The notes under the pieces are model-generated. The model was not told the DNA's origin and made no database searches. It saw only the letters and a list, made by a program, of their open reading frames with translations. Shown here one piece after another: positions 52,227-64,000 of a stretch of 64,000 nt of DNA. Position 1 is the first letter of the stretch. Each line of letters opens with the position of its first letter. The translations under genes were made by a program, and so were the position numbers. The stretch is from Prevotellaceae bacterium (lineage in GTDB: Bacteria; Bacteroidota; Bacteroidia; Bacteroidales; Paludibacteraceae). Location: the NCBI GenBank assembly GCA_020636695.1, contig JACJXJ010000002.1, positions 124,001 through 188,000 of the forward strand, in the 5' to 3' direction.

Positions 52227-52796
52227 TTATTTATTCAGAAAGTCAGATACTGCTTTTTCAGTTTCTTGTTGGGCTTTTTCCAAATTGTCATTCACGATAA
52301 TAAGATCAAATTCAGGCGCAAATTGCATTTCCCATTCCGCTTTACTCACGCGTTTAGCAATCATTTCTTCCGAATCAGTCGCACGATTCACCAATCGGCG
52401 GTGTAGTTCCTCCACAGATGGTGGCTGCACAAAAACCGCTAAAGCCTGCTCTCCATAAAGCTTTTTAATAGATAAACCACCCTTTACATCCACATCAAAC
52501 AACATGTGTTTGCCTGAATTGAGCACACGCTCCACTTCCGATTTCAACGTACCGTAAAAACAGCCATTATACACCTCTTCGTATTCAATAAAAGCGCCTT
52601 CGGCTATTTTTTGTTTGAACTCTTCTGTTGTCATGAAAAAATATTCCACACCATGTTTTTCGGTACCACGTGGAGCACGACTAGTGGCCGATATAGAAAA
52701 GCCAAAATCGATGCCACTATGGTCAATAAGATGTTTTACAATCGTGCTTTTACCAGCTCCCGATGGTGCTGAAAATATGATGAGTTTACCTTTCAT
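52227..52796 (-). CDS. gmk: Guanylate kinase
   Basis: A 189-residue kinase turning GMP and ATP into GDP. FSAPSGAGKSTIVKHL is the P-loop; ISATSRAPRGTEKHGVEYFF binds GMP; DVDVKGGLSIK follows. Full length. It lies 6 bp behind the YicC gene; the pairing of yicC and gmk is common in bacteria. Confidence 0.96.
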   Translation of the reverse strand: MKGKLIIFSAPSGAGKSTIVKHLIDHSGIDFGFSISATSRAPRGTEKHGVEYFFMTTEEFKQKIAEGAFIEYEEVYNGCFYGTLKSEVERVLNSGKHMLFDVDVKGGLSIKKLYGEQALAVFVQPPSVEELHRRLVNRATDSEEMIAKRVSKAEWEMQFAPEFDLIIVNDNLEKAQQETEKAVSDFLNK

Positions 52797-52802
52797 AGCT
52801 CA

Positions 52803-53678
52803 TTATAAAACGTTAAGTACTTGCTCCTTAATTTGCTCTAGTTCATCTTTCATTTGAACGACAATAATTTGCATTTCACTATGATTTGATTTAGAACCAA
52901 GCGTATTGATTTCGCGTCCCATTTCTTGAGCAATAAAGCCCAGTTTTTTGCCAGGTGCACTTTCTTTACGCATGGTTTCCAAGAAATAGTTGAGGTGATT
53001 ACCCAAACGCAATTTTTCTTCGTTTACATCGAGTTTTTCGATATAAAAAATCAACTCTTGTTCTAGTCTATTACGGTCAATATTCACCTTCTCGTCAATT
53101 GCTTTTAGGTTTTCTTCTAAGCGCGTTTTAATTTTGGCAAGGCGTTCTCCTTCGTATTGATCCACTTCTTTAAGCAAAGCGCCTATGCGCTCGATTTTGC
53201 TTGTGAACATGGCTTCAAGCGATTTTCCTTCTTGTGCACGAAATTTAATAAGCTGATTAACAGCTTGATTAATAGTTTCAACAATGGTATTCCACTCATT
53301 TTCATCCACCGAAGTGCTTTCCGATTTTAACACATCAGGCAAACGCAACAAGAGTTCCATCCAATTTTCTGGAACAGGAATATTCAATTTGGCAGCAGTT
53401 TCTGTAATTTGTTGGTAATAGTTTTCTACTACCGTTTGGTTGATATGATTTACCACTTGGGAGCCAGCATCTTCGATATACAAAGCAAAATCAACTTTAC
53501 CACGTTCTAGTTTTTGAGTAATGAGGTTACGTATTTCAATATCTTTTTCGCGATACAAGGAGGCAATGCGCGTTGACGCATCCATTTGTTTGCTGTTAAG
53601 AGACTTAATTTCTACGGTAATTTTTTTGTTGCCATATTCGCAAGAGGCTTTCCCATAACCCGTCATCGATAAAATCAT
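52803..53678 (-). CDS. YicC/YloC family endoribonuclease
   Basis: A 291-residue protein with the YicC N-terminal domain (ILSMTGYGKASCEYGNKKI, EIKSLNSKQMD) and a C-terminal DUF1732 domain ending HSEMQIIVVQMKDELEQIKEQVLNV. Bacterial YicC has been reported to be an RNase, with RNA as the likely substrate; the family is otherwise little studied. First gene of the yicC-gmk operon with a -7 box 32 nt upstream. Confidence 0.92.
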   Translation of the reverse strand: MILSMTGYGKASCEYGNKKITVEIKSLNSKQMDASTRIASLYREKDIEIRNLITQKLERGKVDFALYIEDAGSQVVNHINQTVVENYYQQITETAAKLNIPVPENWMELLLRLPDVLKSESTSVDENEWNTIVETINQAVNQLIKFRAQEGKSLEAMFTSKIERIGALLKEVDQYEGERLAKIKTRLEENLKAIDEKVNIDRNRLEQELIFYIEKLDVNEEKLRLGNHLNYFLETMRKESAPGKKLGFIAQEMGREINTLGSKSNHSEMQIIVVQMKDELEQIKEQVLNVL

Positions 53679-53709
53679 ATGCTAATAGTTTAAATAGGTT
53701 TGTGAAATG

Positions 53710-53717
53710 CAAAATTA
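53710..53717 (-). promoter_or_regulatory. -7 promoter element of yicC-gmk
   Basis: TAATTTTG on the minus strand, perfect TAnnTTTG, 32 nt before the ATG at 53678. A second match, TATATTTG at 53798-53791, lies 113 nt before the ATG. Confidence 0.55.
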
Positions 53718-53810
53718 CAATTTCTTTTCTGAATAATGGCTCTTCTGGCTTTTTTTTAGCAAATGCTTATAAAATGAGCGTCACCATTCCCAAATATAAA
53801 TTTAAATACG

Positions 53811-53818
53811 TATCTTTG
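53811..53818 (+). promoter_or_regulatory. -7 promoter element of tsaB
   Basis: TATCTTTG, perfect TAnnTTTG, 24 nt before the ATG at 53842. Confidence 0.6.
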
Positions 53819-53841
53819 CAAGTAACAAGTTTATTATCATA

Positions 53842-54537
53842 ATGGCTACTATTTTACATATCGAAACAGCTACTGACGTGTGTTCTACCACGCTTTCAGA
53901 GAATGGAGTGTGTTTATTTTCTAAAATCTGTACCGAAGGTCCTTCGCATGCCACCAATCTTCCTGTATTTATAGAAGAAACGCTGGCTTTTGCACGTGAA
54001 CACTCTAAATTACCTGATGCCATTGCCGTAAGTGCTGGTCCTGGTTCATACACTGGTTTACGCATAGGCATATCTACTGCTAAAGGATTATGTTACGGAT
54101 TAGATGCCAAGCTCATTGCCATCGACACGTTACAATTGATAGCACAAAACGCATTATCACACGTAAAAGAGTCTGACGCTCTTATTTGCCCTTTGATTGA
54201 CGCTAGACGGATGGAAGTCTACACCACCATATTCGACACCAACTTGGCTGTGGTAAAACCGATTGAGGCCAAAATTATTGACGAAACCGCGTTTTTAGAT
54301 TTACTGGATAAGCACATTATCTATTTTTGTGGTAATGGTGCTGAAAAATGCAAAACCATGATTACCCATGCTAATGCCCGTTTTTTATCGGATATTCATC
54401 CGTTGTCTAATCACATGATTCACTTAGCCGAACAGGCTTACGAAGCTCATAAATTTGAAGATGTAGCCTATTTTGAGCCATTCTATTTAAAAGAATTTCA
54501 AGCTACCGTTGCAAAAAAATCAATTATCAATTCCTGA
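53842..54537 (+). CDS. tsaB: tRNA threonylcarbamoyladenosine biosynthesis protein TsaB
   Basis: A 231-residue ASKHA-fold protein. ILHIETATDVCSTTL opens it, and SAGPGSYTGLRIGISTAKGLCYGL is the diagnostic glycine-rich block; PLIDARRMEVY follows. TsaB pairs with TsaD (not in this window) to attach threonylcarbamoyl to adenosine 37 of tRNAs. Length is normal. It ends 2 bp before the DUF4290 gene. Confidence 0.94.
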   Translation: MATILHIETATDVCSTTLSENGVCLFSKICTEGPSHATNLPVFIEETLAFAREHSKLPDAIAVSAGPGSYTGLRIGISTAKGLCYGLDAKLIAIDTLQLIAQNALSHVKESDALICPLIDARRMEVYTTIFDTNLAVVKPIEAKIIDETAFLDLLDKHIIYFCGNGAEKCKTMITHANARFLSDIHPLSNHMIHLAEQAYEAHKFEDVAYFEPFYLKEFQATVAKKSIINS

Positions 54538-54539
54538 TT

Positions 54540-55172
54540 ATGAATTATTCTCAAAGAACCGATTTAATTTTACCTGAATATGGACGAAATATCCAACAAA
54601 TGGTAAAACACGCTGTTGCGATAGAAGACCGTGCAGAACGTACACGCTGCGCTAAAACCATTATTGATATTATGGGAAATATGTTTCCTTATTTGCGCGA
54701 CGTGGAAGGTTTTAAATATAAATTATGGGATCATCTCGCCATCATGTCGGAGTTTAAACTTGACATTGATTATCCGTTTGAAGTGGTAAAACCTACCACA
54801 TTACAACAAAAACCTGAGAAAATTCCGTACAACACGCAACGCATTCGCTATATGCATTACGGTCGTTTATTGCAAACACTCATCGAAAAAACGGTAGCCT
54901 ATCCAGAAGGTGAACGTCGCCAAGAATTGATTGACTTGATGGCCAACCACATGAAAAAGAGTTACCTCACATGGAACAAAGAAGTGGTTGACGATCGCAA
55001 AATATTCGACGATTTACGCGAATTATCGCATGGCGAACTTGATATGAATCCAGAATCGATGACACTAACGGCTTCGCGTGACATTATGAACCGAAATCGC
55101 CCAGCCAACAAAAACAATAATAATAAAGCGAGAAATAAGAATAATAACAACAATAACCGGAATAAGAAATAG
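54540..55172 (+). CDS. DUF4290 family protein with Asn/Lys-rich tail
   Basis: A 210-residue cytoplasmic protein specific to Bacteroidetes. LILPEYGRNIQQMVKHAV and DIMGNMFPYLRDVEGFKYKLW are the DUF4290 core. The last 30 residues are almost only Asn, Lys and Arg, a basic low-complexity tail that may bind RNA. Function unknown. Cotranscribed with tsaB. It is convergent with the next gene at a 1-bp gap with no hairpin. Confidence 0.85.
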   Translation: MNYSQRTDLILPEYGRNIQQMVKHAVAIEDRAERTRCAKTIIDIMGNMFPYLRDVEGFKYKLWDHLAIMSEFKLDIDYPFEVVKPTTLQQKPEKIPYNTQRIRYMHYGRLLQTLIEKTVAYPEGERRQELIDLMANHMKKSYLTWNKEVVDDRKIFDDLRELSHGELDMNPESMTLTASRDIMNRNRPANKNNNNKARNKNNNNNNRNKK

Positions 55173-55173
55173 G

Positions 55174-55635
55174 TTATCGTGTAATTAGAAGATTAGGATA
55201 CGATAAGATATCAGGATTAAAAAGATAACGTTTGTTGGCGATATCTACTTTGCAGAATATATGTGTCAATCCATTGCTAACGAGCAAATAAGGAACTTGT
55301 AAATTCAGATTATAAACGGCTATTTGGTCGAACACGGCTTGTGTCAGCTCCACATGAGGCGCTTTATACTCCACTATCATCAACGGCTTGTAATGCTCGT
55401 CGTACACCACCGTATCGCAACGTTTAGCGAGTCCATTGTATGTAATGGTCGTTTCATTACTCAAGCGAGTTTGCGGAACTTCTAATGCTTCAATAAGGTG
55501 CGCTATCATGTTTTGACGAACCCACTCTTCAGGCGTCAAAGTTACATAACGACGTCTGATTCGATCAAAAATCTGTTGTTTAGCGCCAACCGATTTAATC
55601 TTGAAGCTATAAGTGGGTAAATTTAATACAACCAT
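55174..55635 (-). CDS. Small HsdR_N-like PD-(D/E)xK nuclease-domain protein
   Basis: A 153-residue protein matching the N-terminal domain of type I restriction HsdR (HSDR_N_2-like): YVTLTPEEWVRQNMIAHLI, then RCDTVVYDEHYKPLMIVEYKAPH with the Asp, Glu-x-Lys nuclease signature. There is no helicase part, methyltransferase or specificity gene. It is common in Bacteroidetes as a standalone gene beside holA, so it is unlikely to be a restriction system by itself. A -7 box lies 20 nt upstream. Confidence 0.85.
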   Translation of the reverse strand: MVVLNLPTYSFKIKSVGAKQQIFDRIRRRYVTLTPEEWVRQNMIAHLIEALEVPQTRLSNETTITYNGLAKRCDTVVYDEHYKPLMIVEYKAPHVELTQAVFDQIAVYNLNLQVPYLLVSNGLTHIFCKVDIANKRYLFNPDILSYPNLLITR

Positions 55636-55654
55636 TTTCTAGGATTTGCGAATA

Positions 55655-55662
55655 CAAAGATA
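55655..55662 (-). promoter_or_regulatory. -7 promoter element of the HsdR_N-like gene
   Basis: TATCTTTG on the minus strand, perfect TAnnTTTG, 20 nt before the ATG at 55635. Confidence 0.6.
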
Positions 55663-55685
55663 ATAAAAATGAAAGATAAAACGCT

Positions 55686-56459
55686 ATGAAGACAAAAGAG
55701 GAAATCGTAAAAAATTGGTTAGTGCGCTACACGCAACGACCACTCGAACAATTTGACGAATACATTTTATTGTGTAATTTTAATAATTATGTCGAGAAAT
55801 TCGCAGAAACATTTGGCGTACCTGTTTTTGGCAGCAAAAGTAATATGCCTAACGCATCGGCCAATGGCATCACCATTATCAACTTTGGCATAGGTAGCCC
55901 TAACGCGGCGCTAATTATGGATTTGTTGTCGGCTATTCGTCCTAAAGCCGTCCTATTTTTAGGGAAATGCGGTGGTTTAAAAGATAAAAACCAAATTGGT
56001 GATTATATTTTACCAAGTGCGGCTATTCGTGGCGATGGTACTTCCAACGACTATTTCCCACCTGAAATTCCAGCGTTACCAGCGTTTAACTTACAGCGTT
56101 CAGTATCGTCAAATATTCGCGATTTTGGACACGACTACTGGACTGGAACGGTTTACACTACCAACCGTCGCGTATGGGAGCACGACGAAAAATTCAAAGA
56201 AACGTTGAAAATAACACGTGCACAAGCGGTTGATATGGAAACGGCTACCCTTTTTAGCGTTGGTTTTTTCAACTCCATTCCTACAGGTGCGCTGTTATTA
56301 GTATCGGATATGCCAATGCACGAAGCCGGTATAAAAACCGAAGAAAGCGACAAACAAGTAACGAAACAATTTGCCGAAGAACATCTCAATATTGGTATCA
56401 AATCATTGGAATCACTCAAAAGCAATAGTAAAACTATCAAACACTTGCGTTACGAATAA
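55686..56459 (+). CDS. amn: AMP nucleosidase
   Basis: A 257-residue phosphorylase-fold protein of the short Bacteroidetes AMP nucleosidase group, splitting AMP into adenine and ribose 5-phosphate. ITIINFGIGSPNAALIMDLL and FLGKCGGLKDK shape the phosphate site; VDMETATLFSVG gives the MExE-like purine block; LLVSDMPMHEAGIKTEE follows. It lacks the extra N-terminal domain of the E. coli enzyme. Its TAA overlaps the holA ATG by one base. Confidence 0.9.
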   Translation: MKTKEEIVKNWLVRYTQRPLEQFDEYILLCNFNNYVEKFAETFGVPVFGSKSNMPNASANGITIINFGIGSPNAALIMDLLSAIRPKAVLFLGKCGGLKDKNQIGDYILPSAAIRGDGTSNDYFPPEIPALPAFNLQRSVSSNIRDFGHDYWTGTVYTTNRRVWEHDEKFKETLKITRAQAVDMETATLFSVGFFNSIPTGALLLVSDMPMHEAGIKTEESDKQVTKQFAEEHLNIGIKSLESLKSNSKTIKHLRYE

Positions 56460-57475
56460 TGGCTAAACAAGTTTTGACATACGAACAGCTGATGTCGTCG
56501 CTGAAACGCAAAGAGTATAAACCAGTGTACATGCTCATGGGCGACGAGTCGTTCTATATCGATCAAATTGCCGATTATATAGAAGAACACGTTTTAACAG
56601 AAGACGAAAAAGCGTTTAATCAGACCATTTTATACGGAAAAGATACCAGTTTAGGCGAAATTATTATGGCAGCCAAACGCTATCCCATGATGTCGCCCTA
56701 TCAGGTTATCATTGTCAAAGAAGCGCAACATATCAAGAATTTCGACGACTTACAATTTTATCTTGAGAATCCTTTAAATTCCACATTATTAGTTTTTTGC
56801 CATAAATACGGTAAGTTGGACGGTCGTAAAAAATCGACCCAAGAAATCGAAAAGAAAGGTGTTCTATTTGAATCAAAAAAACTATTTGACAATCAGGTTG
56901 CTGGTTGGATAGAATCGTATGTTAAATCGATGCAAGTGGGCATTGACAATAAAGCGTCCAACATGTTGGCCGAATATCTTGGAAACGATTTGACACGTAT
57001 CGTTCACGAAGTTGAAAAGTTACTGATTACTAAACCAAAAGAGCAAACTTCCATTACGCCTGAATTGATTGAACGTAACATTGGTATCAGCAAAGATTAT
57101 AACAATTTTGAGCTGGTTAGTGCTTTGACCAATAAGGATATTTTGAAGTGTAATCGTATTGTAGATTATTTTGGTAAAAATACCAAGAACAATCCTTTAG
57201 TGGTAACTATTACGGTTATGTTTAATTTTTTCTCTAATCTATTGTTCTATCATTCTTTGAAAGATAAAAGTCAAATGAATGTGGCCAATGAACTCAAAAT
57301 AAATCCCTATTTTGTAAAGGATTTTCAGCAAGCCGCCTCACGCTACAACTCAGCCAAAGTAACCCAAATTATCAGCGATATTCGTAAAACAGACGTTCAG
57401 AGCAAAGGATTTGGTAATAGTTCTATTTCAGATTACGACTTATTGAAAGAATTGGTTTTTAAAATCTTACATTAA
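56459..57475 (+). CDS. holA: DNA polymerase III subunit delta
   Basis: A 338-residue clamp-loader subunit. YKPVYMLMGDESFYIDQIADY opens the AAA+-like domain I, KEAQHIKNFDDLQFYLENP and ASNMLAEYLGNDLTRIVHEVEKLL follow, and FELVSALTNKDI begins the C-terminal domain. Delta opens the sliding clamp and loads it on DNA. Translation is coupled to amn by a TAATG junction. Confidence 0.93.
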   Translation: MAKQVLTYEQLMSSLKRKEYKPVYMLMGDESFYIDQIADYIEEHVLTEDEKAFNQTILYGKDTSLGEIIMAAKRYPMMSPYQVIIVKEAQHIKNFDDLQFYLENPLNSTLLVFCHKYGKLDGRKKSTQEIEKKGVLFESKKLFDNQVAGWIESYVKSMQVGIDNKASNMLAEYLGNDLTRIVHEVEKLLITKPKEQTSITPELIERNIGISKDYNNFELVSALTNKDILKCNRIVDYFGKNTKNNPLVVTITVMFNFFSNLLFYHSLKDKSQMNVANELKINPYFVKDFQQAASRYNSAKVTQIISDIRKTDVQSKGFGNSSISDYDLLKELVFKILH

Positions 57476-57493
57476 TCTAATCATAAGCCAGCT

Positions 57494-58450
57494 ATGGAAA
57501 TTCTATTTACAACGCAACTGCCACTAAATGGTTTTTCGTCACTCAGTGCTCATAAATTAATCATGCCTTCTACTCCACGCTTTTCACGCGCTGAGTTGGA
57601 ACGTCTCATTACGCAATGTGATGTGCTGGTTTCTACATTCGATTATACGATAGACAAAGCGCTTATAGACAAAGCGCAGAAATTAAAACTGATAGCTAAC
57701 TTTGGCGTCGGATTTAACAATGTGGATATTGATACTGCATCAGAACGCCATATTGTAGTAACCAATACGCCCGACCCTGTCATTGAACCGACGGCCGAAC
57801 AGACTTTGAATTTGATGCTTGCCATAGCTCATCGCACAGCAGAGCTCGACCGTAAAATGCGCCAAACCAGCGACATAAAAATAGGCGTGATGAATAATTT
57901 AGGCATTAGCATTTATGGCAAAACATTGGGCATCGTTGGTCTTGGTAGGATTGGGCAAGCTGTTGCCAAACGTGCTTTAGCTTGCGGTATGCGCATCATT
58001 TACCACAATCGCCAACGCGCAAACATAGCCATAGAACAAGCGTATGAAGCTACTTATGTGAGTTTTGATGAGTTACTCGCGGAATCTGATTTTATCTCCT
58101 TACATGTACCTTATCACAAAGAATCACACCATTTAATCAATGACGCAGCCTTTCAAAAAATGAAAAAGGGAGCAACCCTTATTAACACTGCGCGTGGTGC
58201 GGTGGTAGATGAAAAGTCGTTGATAAAAAACTTGAAAAATGGTACACTTTGGGGCGCTGCACTCGATGTATTTGAAAAAGAACCTGTTATTTCGCCAGAA
58301 TTGTTTGAACTCGACAACGTAGTACTCTCTCCTCATATTGGCACAGGCACCATTGATGGACGCCTAGCGATGTGCGAATGCGTATCTGACAACATTCTAT
58401 ACTTTGAACAGCAACAATTCGATAAACTCGATTGGGTAAATAAGTTTTAA
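57494..58450 (+). CDS. D-2-hydroxyacid dehydrogenase family protein
   Basis: A 318-residue NAD-dependent oxidoreductase. The catalytic-domain part has IANFGVGFNNVDID and VVTNTPDPVIEPTAE; the Rossmann loop is GKTLGIVGLGRIGQAVAKRA; catalytic Arg, Glu and His lie in INTARGAVVDE, DVFEKEPVI and SPHIGTGT. Members act on glyoxylate, 2-oxoacids or phosphoglycerate; this one lacks the ACT domain of SerA. Exact substrate is open. It follows holA by 18 bp and ends before a strong terminator. Confidence 0.87.
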   Translation: MEILFTTQLPLNGFSSLSAHKLIMPSTPRFSRAELERLITQCDVLVSTFDYTIDKALIDKAQKLKLIANFGVGFNNVDIDTASERHIVVTNTPDPVIEPTAEQTLNLMLAIAHRTAELDRKMRQTSDIKIGVMNNLGISIYGKTLGIVGLGRIGQAVAKRALACGMRIIYHNRQRANIAIEQAYEATYVSFDELLAESDFISLHVPYHKESHHLINDAAFQKMKKGATLINTARGAVVDEKSLIKNLKNGTLWGAALDVFEKEPVISPELFELDNVVLSPHIGTGTIDGRLAMCECVSDNILYFEQQQFDKLDWVNKF

Positions 58451-58469
58451 GAATGCTTTATTAAATCAT

Positions 58470-58505
58470 AAAAAGGCGGAACTACTGATATAGTTCCGCC
58501 TTTTT
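58470..58505 (+). terminator. Terminator after the dehydrogenase gene
   Basis: Perfect 15-bp arms (58470-58484, 58491-58505) with a CTGATA loop and a T-run. Confidence 0.85.
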
Positions 58506-58523
58506 TATGTGATGAAAATTGTT

Positions 58524-58795
58524 TTATATATTACAACAGCGTTTAAAAGTCTTATATAAAAGGTAATTACTATGAAATTGTAATCCAATAAAAGCTACAG
58601 TGAATCCAATATTTACAGAATTTCTTTGGCTTTTTCAATTGATTCTTCTATCTATAACTTTTCTTAACATAATATCCCAACCTTTAATTTAACTTCACTA
58701 GGATTTTCAAAACCAAAATTTACCAACAAATGCTGTATGTAAATTAGAAATTATTTCGAAATATAATGATATAGTTTTCTGTTTTCCACAGCACA
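58524..58795 (-). pseudogene. Decayed coding sequence, family unknown
   Basis: The 423-bp gap 58451-58873 carries a terminator and no intact gene. Read on the minus strand from ATG 58795, a frame runs MCCGKQKTISLYFE...HTAFVGKF, then a -1 shift gives GFENPSEVKLKVGI, another shift EESIEKAKEIL, and a last one NIGFTVAFIGLQFHSNY to a TAA at 58524. Joining pieces across three shifts makes one plausible short protein, so a decayed gene is likely, but AT-rich chance reading cannot be excluded. No family recognised. The remainder of the gap to 58873 shows nothing. Confidence 0.35.
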
Positions 58796-58873
58796 TTTTG
58801 TTTTTTATGACCTATATTTTTTGATATTGTATCTCATTACGTTATCTTGAAAATCAACATAATTTGATTCTAA

Positions 58874-59302
58874 TTACAACAAAAATGATCCAATAACAGC
58901 TACAGGAACCATCAATAGTGATACTACTAACATCACAATGGTGAAAATTCCCATAAATTTCCAATAGGATTTCATCCGGTTCAACGCTTGTTCCATCATC
59001 TCCGTATTGCTTTCGGCAATGGCTTGTTCAGTTTTTTGTGAAAATTGTAGCAAATACAGCGCAGGCATCACTAAAATGCCACCTAAAATGATGTAAACAA
59101 GACCGAGTGGTGCCAACATAGCAGCACTTAAGTCGGGTTGAATCTGTGCCATAAAATGACCTGACACTAAGAGTAAAATGCCCATTAACACACAGATGGC
59201 AACACCAATAAACGACAACACAGCATAAAATTTACTCCATTTAGCTGTGGTTAATAGATCTTTTTTACCAGCTTCGGTAATTACTAATGTAGTTTCTTCC
59301 AT
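58874..59302 (-). CDS. DUF5362-like membrane protein
   Basis: A 142-residue membrane protein with four hydrophobic helices: about 24-48, 60-84 (two in the first half) and 115-140, joined by a short charged stretch (QFSQKTEQAIAESNTEMMEQALNRMKSYW). This layout matches small DUF5362 proteins of Bacteroidetes. Function unknown. It has its own -7 box 26 nt upstream. Confidence 0.7.
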   Translation of the reverse strand: MEETTLVITEAGKKDLLTTAKWSKFYAVLSFIGVAICVLMGILLLVSGHFMAQIQPDLSAAMLAPLGLVYIILGGILVMPALYLLQFSQKTEQAIAESNTEMMEQALNRMKSYWKFMGIFTIVMLVVSLLMVPVAVIGSFLL

Positions 59303-59327
59303 AAGTCAACAATTTAAAATTAATTCT

Positions 59328-59335
59328 CAAATGTA
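59328..59335 (-). promoter_or_regulatory. -7 promoter element of the DUF5362-like gene
   Basis: TACATTTG on the minus strand, perfect TAnnTTTG. Confidence 0.55.
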
Positions 59336-59352
59336 GGTATTATATCTGATAA

Positions 59353-59387
59353 AAAAAATAGAGCAGAAAAAATCTGCTCTATTTTTT
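59353..59387 (-). terminator. Terminator of the pyruvate:ferredoxin oxidoreductase gene
   Basis: Perfect 15-bp arms (59353-59367, 59373-59387); the minus-strand transcript ends with a run of Us. It lies 6 bp after the gene's stop. Confidence 0.8.
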
Positions 59388-59392
59388 ATGAA

Positions 59393-63095
<3,703 letters not shown>

Positions 63096-63101
63096 CTATT
63101 T

Positions 63102-63581
63102 TTACAGCAATGCAGATAATATAGCGTTAGAACAGGAAATTAAATCCGTTGGACTTAATTTTATTTGTAAACCACGCACGCCAGCACTAATGTAAATGTA
63201 ATCGTATAATTGGCAAGTTTCGTGTATGTACGTTGGAAAGTGCTTTTTCATACCCAATGGCGAACAACCTCCACGAATATACCCTGTAAGTCCTAATAAA
63301 TCCTTCATCGGAATTAAGGCACAATTTTTATTCCCTGATGCTTTGGCTGCTAATTTTAAATCCACTTCGTCGGCACCAGGAATCACACAAACAAAAAATC
63401 CAGTTTTATCACCACGTAAAACCAACGTTTTAAAAACCAGTTCGATAGGTTCATCTAGTAGTTTAGCGACGTGTACCGCACTTAAATCCGATTCATCAAC
63501 TTCGTACGGAATCAAGTCGTAACTCACGTGATAACTATCCAATAACCGCGCGACATTAGTTTTTTGAATTTTTGAAGCCAT
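63102..63581 (-). CDS. ybaK: Cys-tRNA(Pro)/Cys-tRNA(Cys) deacylase YbaK
   Basis: A 159-residue editing enzyme that clears mischarged Cys-tRNA(Pro). KTNVARLLDSYHVSYDLIPY opens it, LVFKTLVLRGD holds the substrate-side Lys, and TGYIRGGCSPLGMKK is the conserved YbaK/EbsC block. Length is normal. It starts 3 bp after the LutA-like gene and is probably cotranscribed with it. Confidence 0.94.
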   Translation of the reverse strand: MASKIQKTNVARLLDSYHVSYDLIPYEVDESDLSAVHVAKLLDEPIELVFKTLVLRGDKTGFFVCVIPGADEVDLKLAAKASGNKNCALIPMKDLLGLTGYIRGGCSPLGMKKHFPTYIHETCQLYDYIYISAGVRGLQIKLSPTDLISCSNAILSALL

Positions 63582-63584
63582 ACT

Positions 63585-64000
63585 CTATTTTGCGTTCAAA
63601 ATATCTGCCAAATGAATACCACGAATAGGTAATCCTTGTTTTTGGCAGTAACTAGTAATATTCATCAAACACGAAGCCTCTGTGCCTACAATATATTCGG
63701 CTCCAGTAGCTAATGCATTTCCCACTTTTTGGGCAACCATGGCTGTGGAAATATCAGTTTGTTTTACAGCAAATGTGCCACCAAAACCACAACATGTAGT
63801 ACTCTCTTCCATTTCTATTAACTCTAATCCTTTCACTTGACTCAATAGGCGTTCTGGCTCATTCGTAAGTCCATATTCTCTAATAGATGAACAAGAACGA
63901 TGTAACGTTACTTTATGAGGGAAAACGGCTCCCAAATCGACTATTTTTAACTGATTACATAAAAAGTCAGATAATTCGAACAAGTTACTTGATACCGTAT
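63585..64000 (-). CDS. LutA/YkgE-like (Fe-S)-binding protein, C-terminal part (partial)
   Basis: The frame runs off the window's right edge, so only about 138 C-terminal residues are seen. It holds two CCG-type blocks: YHxSC-like LHRSCSSIREYG and TTCCGFGGTFAVK, which mark the CCG domain of LutA, GlpC and heterodisulfide reductase B. LutA is part of a lactate oxidation complex with LutB and LutC, which are not in view. Role in lactate oxidation is therefore provisional. Confidence 0.85.
   Translation of the reverse strand, partial: TVSSNLFELSDFLCNQLKIVDLGAVFPHKVTLHRSCSSIREYGLTNEPERLLSQVKGLELIEMEESTTCCGFGGTFAVKQTDISTAMVAQKVGNALATGAEYIVGTEASCLMNITSYCQKQGLPIRGIHLADILNAK

Noticed and set aside
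55174..55635. Possible type I restriction system from the HsdR_N domain
   Set aside because: Only a small nuclease-domain protein; no helicase, methyltransferase or specificity gene anywhere near.

Overview
The window looks like a chromosomal segment of an AT-rich, probably anaerobic member of the Bacteroidetes (Bacteroidales-like). Evidence: nearly all promoters that can be read carry the Bacteroidetes -7 element TAnnTTTG; a secreted CotH protein ends in a type IX secretion sorting tail; there is a serine palmitoyltransferase for sphingolipids; a Rho factor with a long disordered insert; DUF4290, DUF349 and VTC/DUF4956 proteins; and ferredoxin-linked 2-oxoacid oxidoreductases. I cannot name a genus. 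No rRNA, tRNA, CRISPR array, prophage or intact insertion sequence was seen.

Layout. 1-2738 (minus): carotenoid operon crtB-idi-cruF-like-acyltransferase-glycosyltransferase, cut by the window start, with ATGA stop/start overlaps at every junction after idi. 2952-5629 (minus): four-subunit 2-oxoacid:ferredoxin oxidoreductase (VOR/KOR type). 5916-11998 (plus): DUF1015-thrC-DUF2007-lipoprotein-YhcH-glgB. 12083-13810: rho. 14245-19442 (plus): glycosyltransferase, DUF349 protein, serine palmitoyltransferase, panB. 19517-21519 (minus): glutathione peroxidase, UV-dimer glycosylase-like protein, threonine aldolase-like enzyme. 21710-28454 (minus): an arsenic region. An ArsP-type permease stands apart from the main operon arsR-DUF1294-thioredoxin-arsF-arsC-arsG, and a CotH/lipoprotein pair plus an acetyltransferase lie between them. 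28536-34545: TonB-like and TraB proteins, a GH114-like lipoprotein, RsmF-like methyltransferase, and ptb-buk. 35469-42808: topoisomerase IV A, a THUMP-like methyltransferase and an AddA/RecB-like helicase-nuclease. 43004-48721 (plus): polyprenol-phosphate glycosyltransferase, prfB, a lipid kinase, and a four-gene envelope module (YwqK-like, VTC, DUF4956, DUF2490). 48776-53678 (minus): nadD, clpB, gmk, yicC. 53842-58450: tsaB, DUF4290, a lone HsdR_N-like nuclease (minus), AMP nucleosidase, holA, a D-2-hydroxyacid dehydrogenase. 58874-64000 (minus): DUF5362-like membrane protein, pyruvate:ferredoxin oxidoreductase broken by several homopolymer-length frameshifts, YbaK deacylase and the C-terminal part of a LutA-like Fe-S protein.

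The most informative structure is regulatory. Long inverted repeats sharing a TTCG-N8-CGAA core lie at the arsR promoter and the arsP promoter. In both, the 8-bp spacer is itself a perfect -7 element, preceded at 20 nt by TTG, so a bound ArsR would cover the core promoter. A third dyad lies 52 bp upstream of the arsP one. Other points: prfB has lost the usual UGA frameshift site and carries SPY in place of SPF; nadD seems to be leaderless; the VOR-type oxidoreductase together with ptb-buk suggests energy-yielding fermentation of branched-chain or short-chain acyl-CoAs; two gene-poor gaps (about 34.6-35.1 kb and 58.5-58.8 kb) hold what look like decayed coding sequence.
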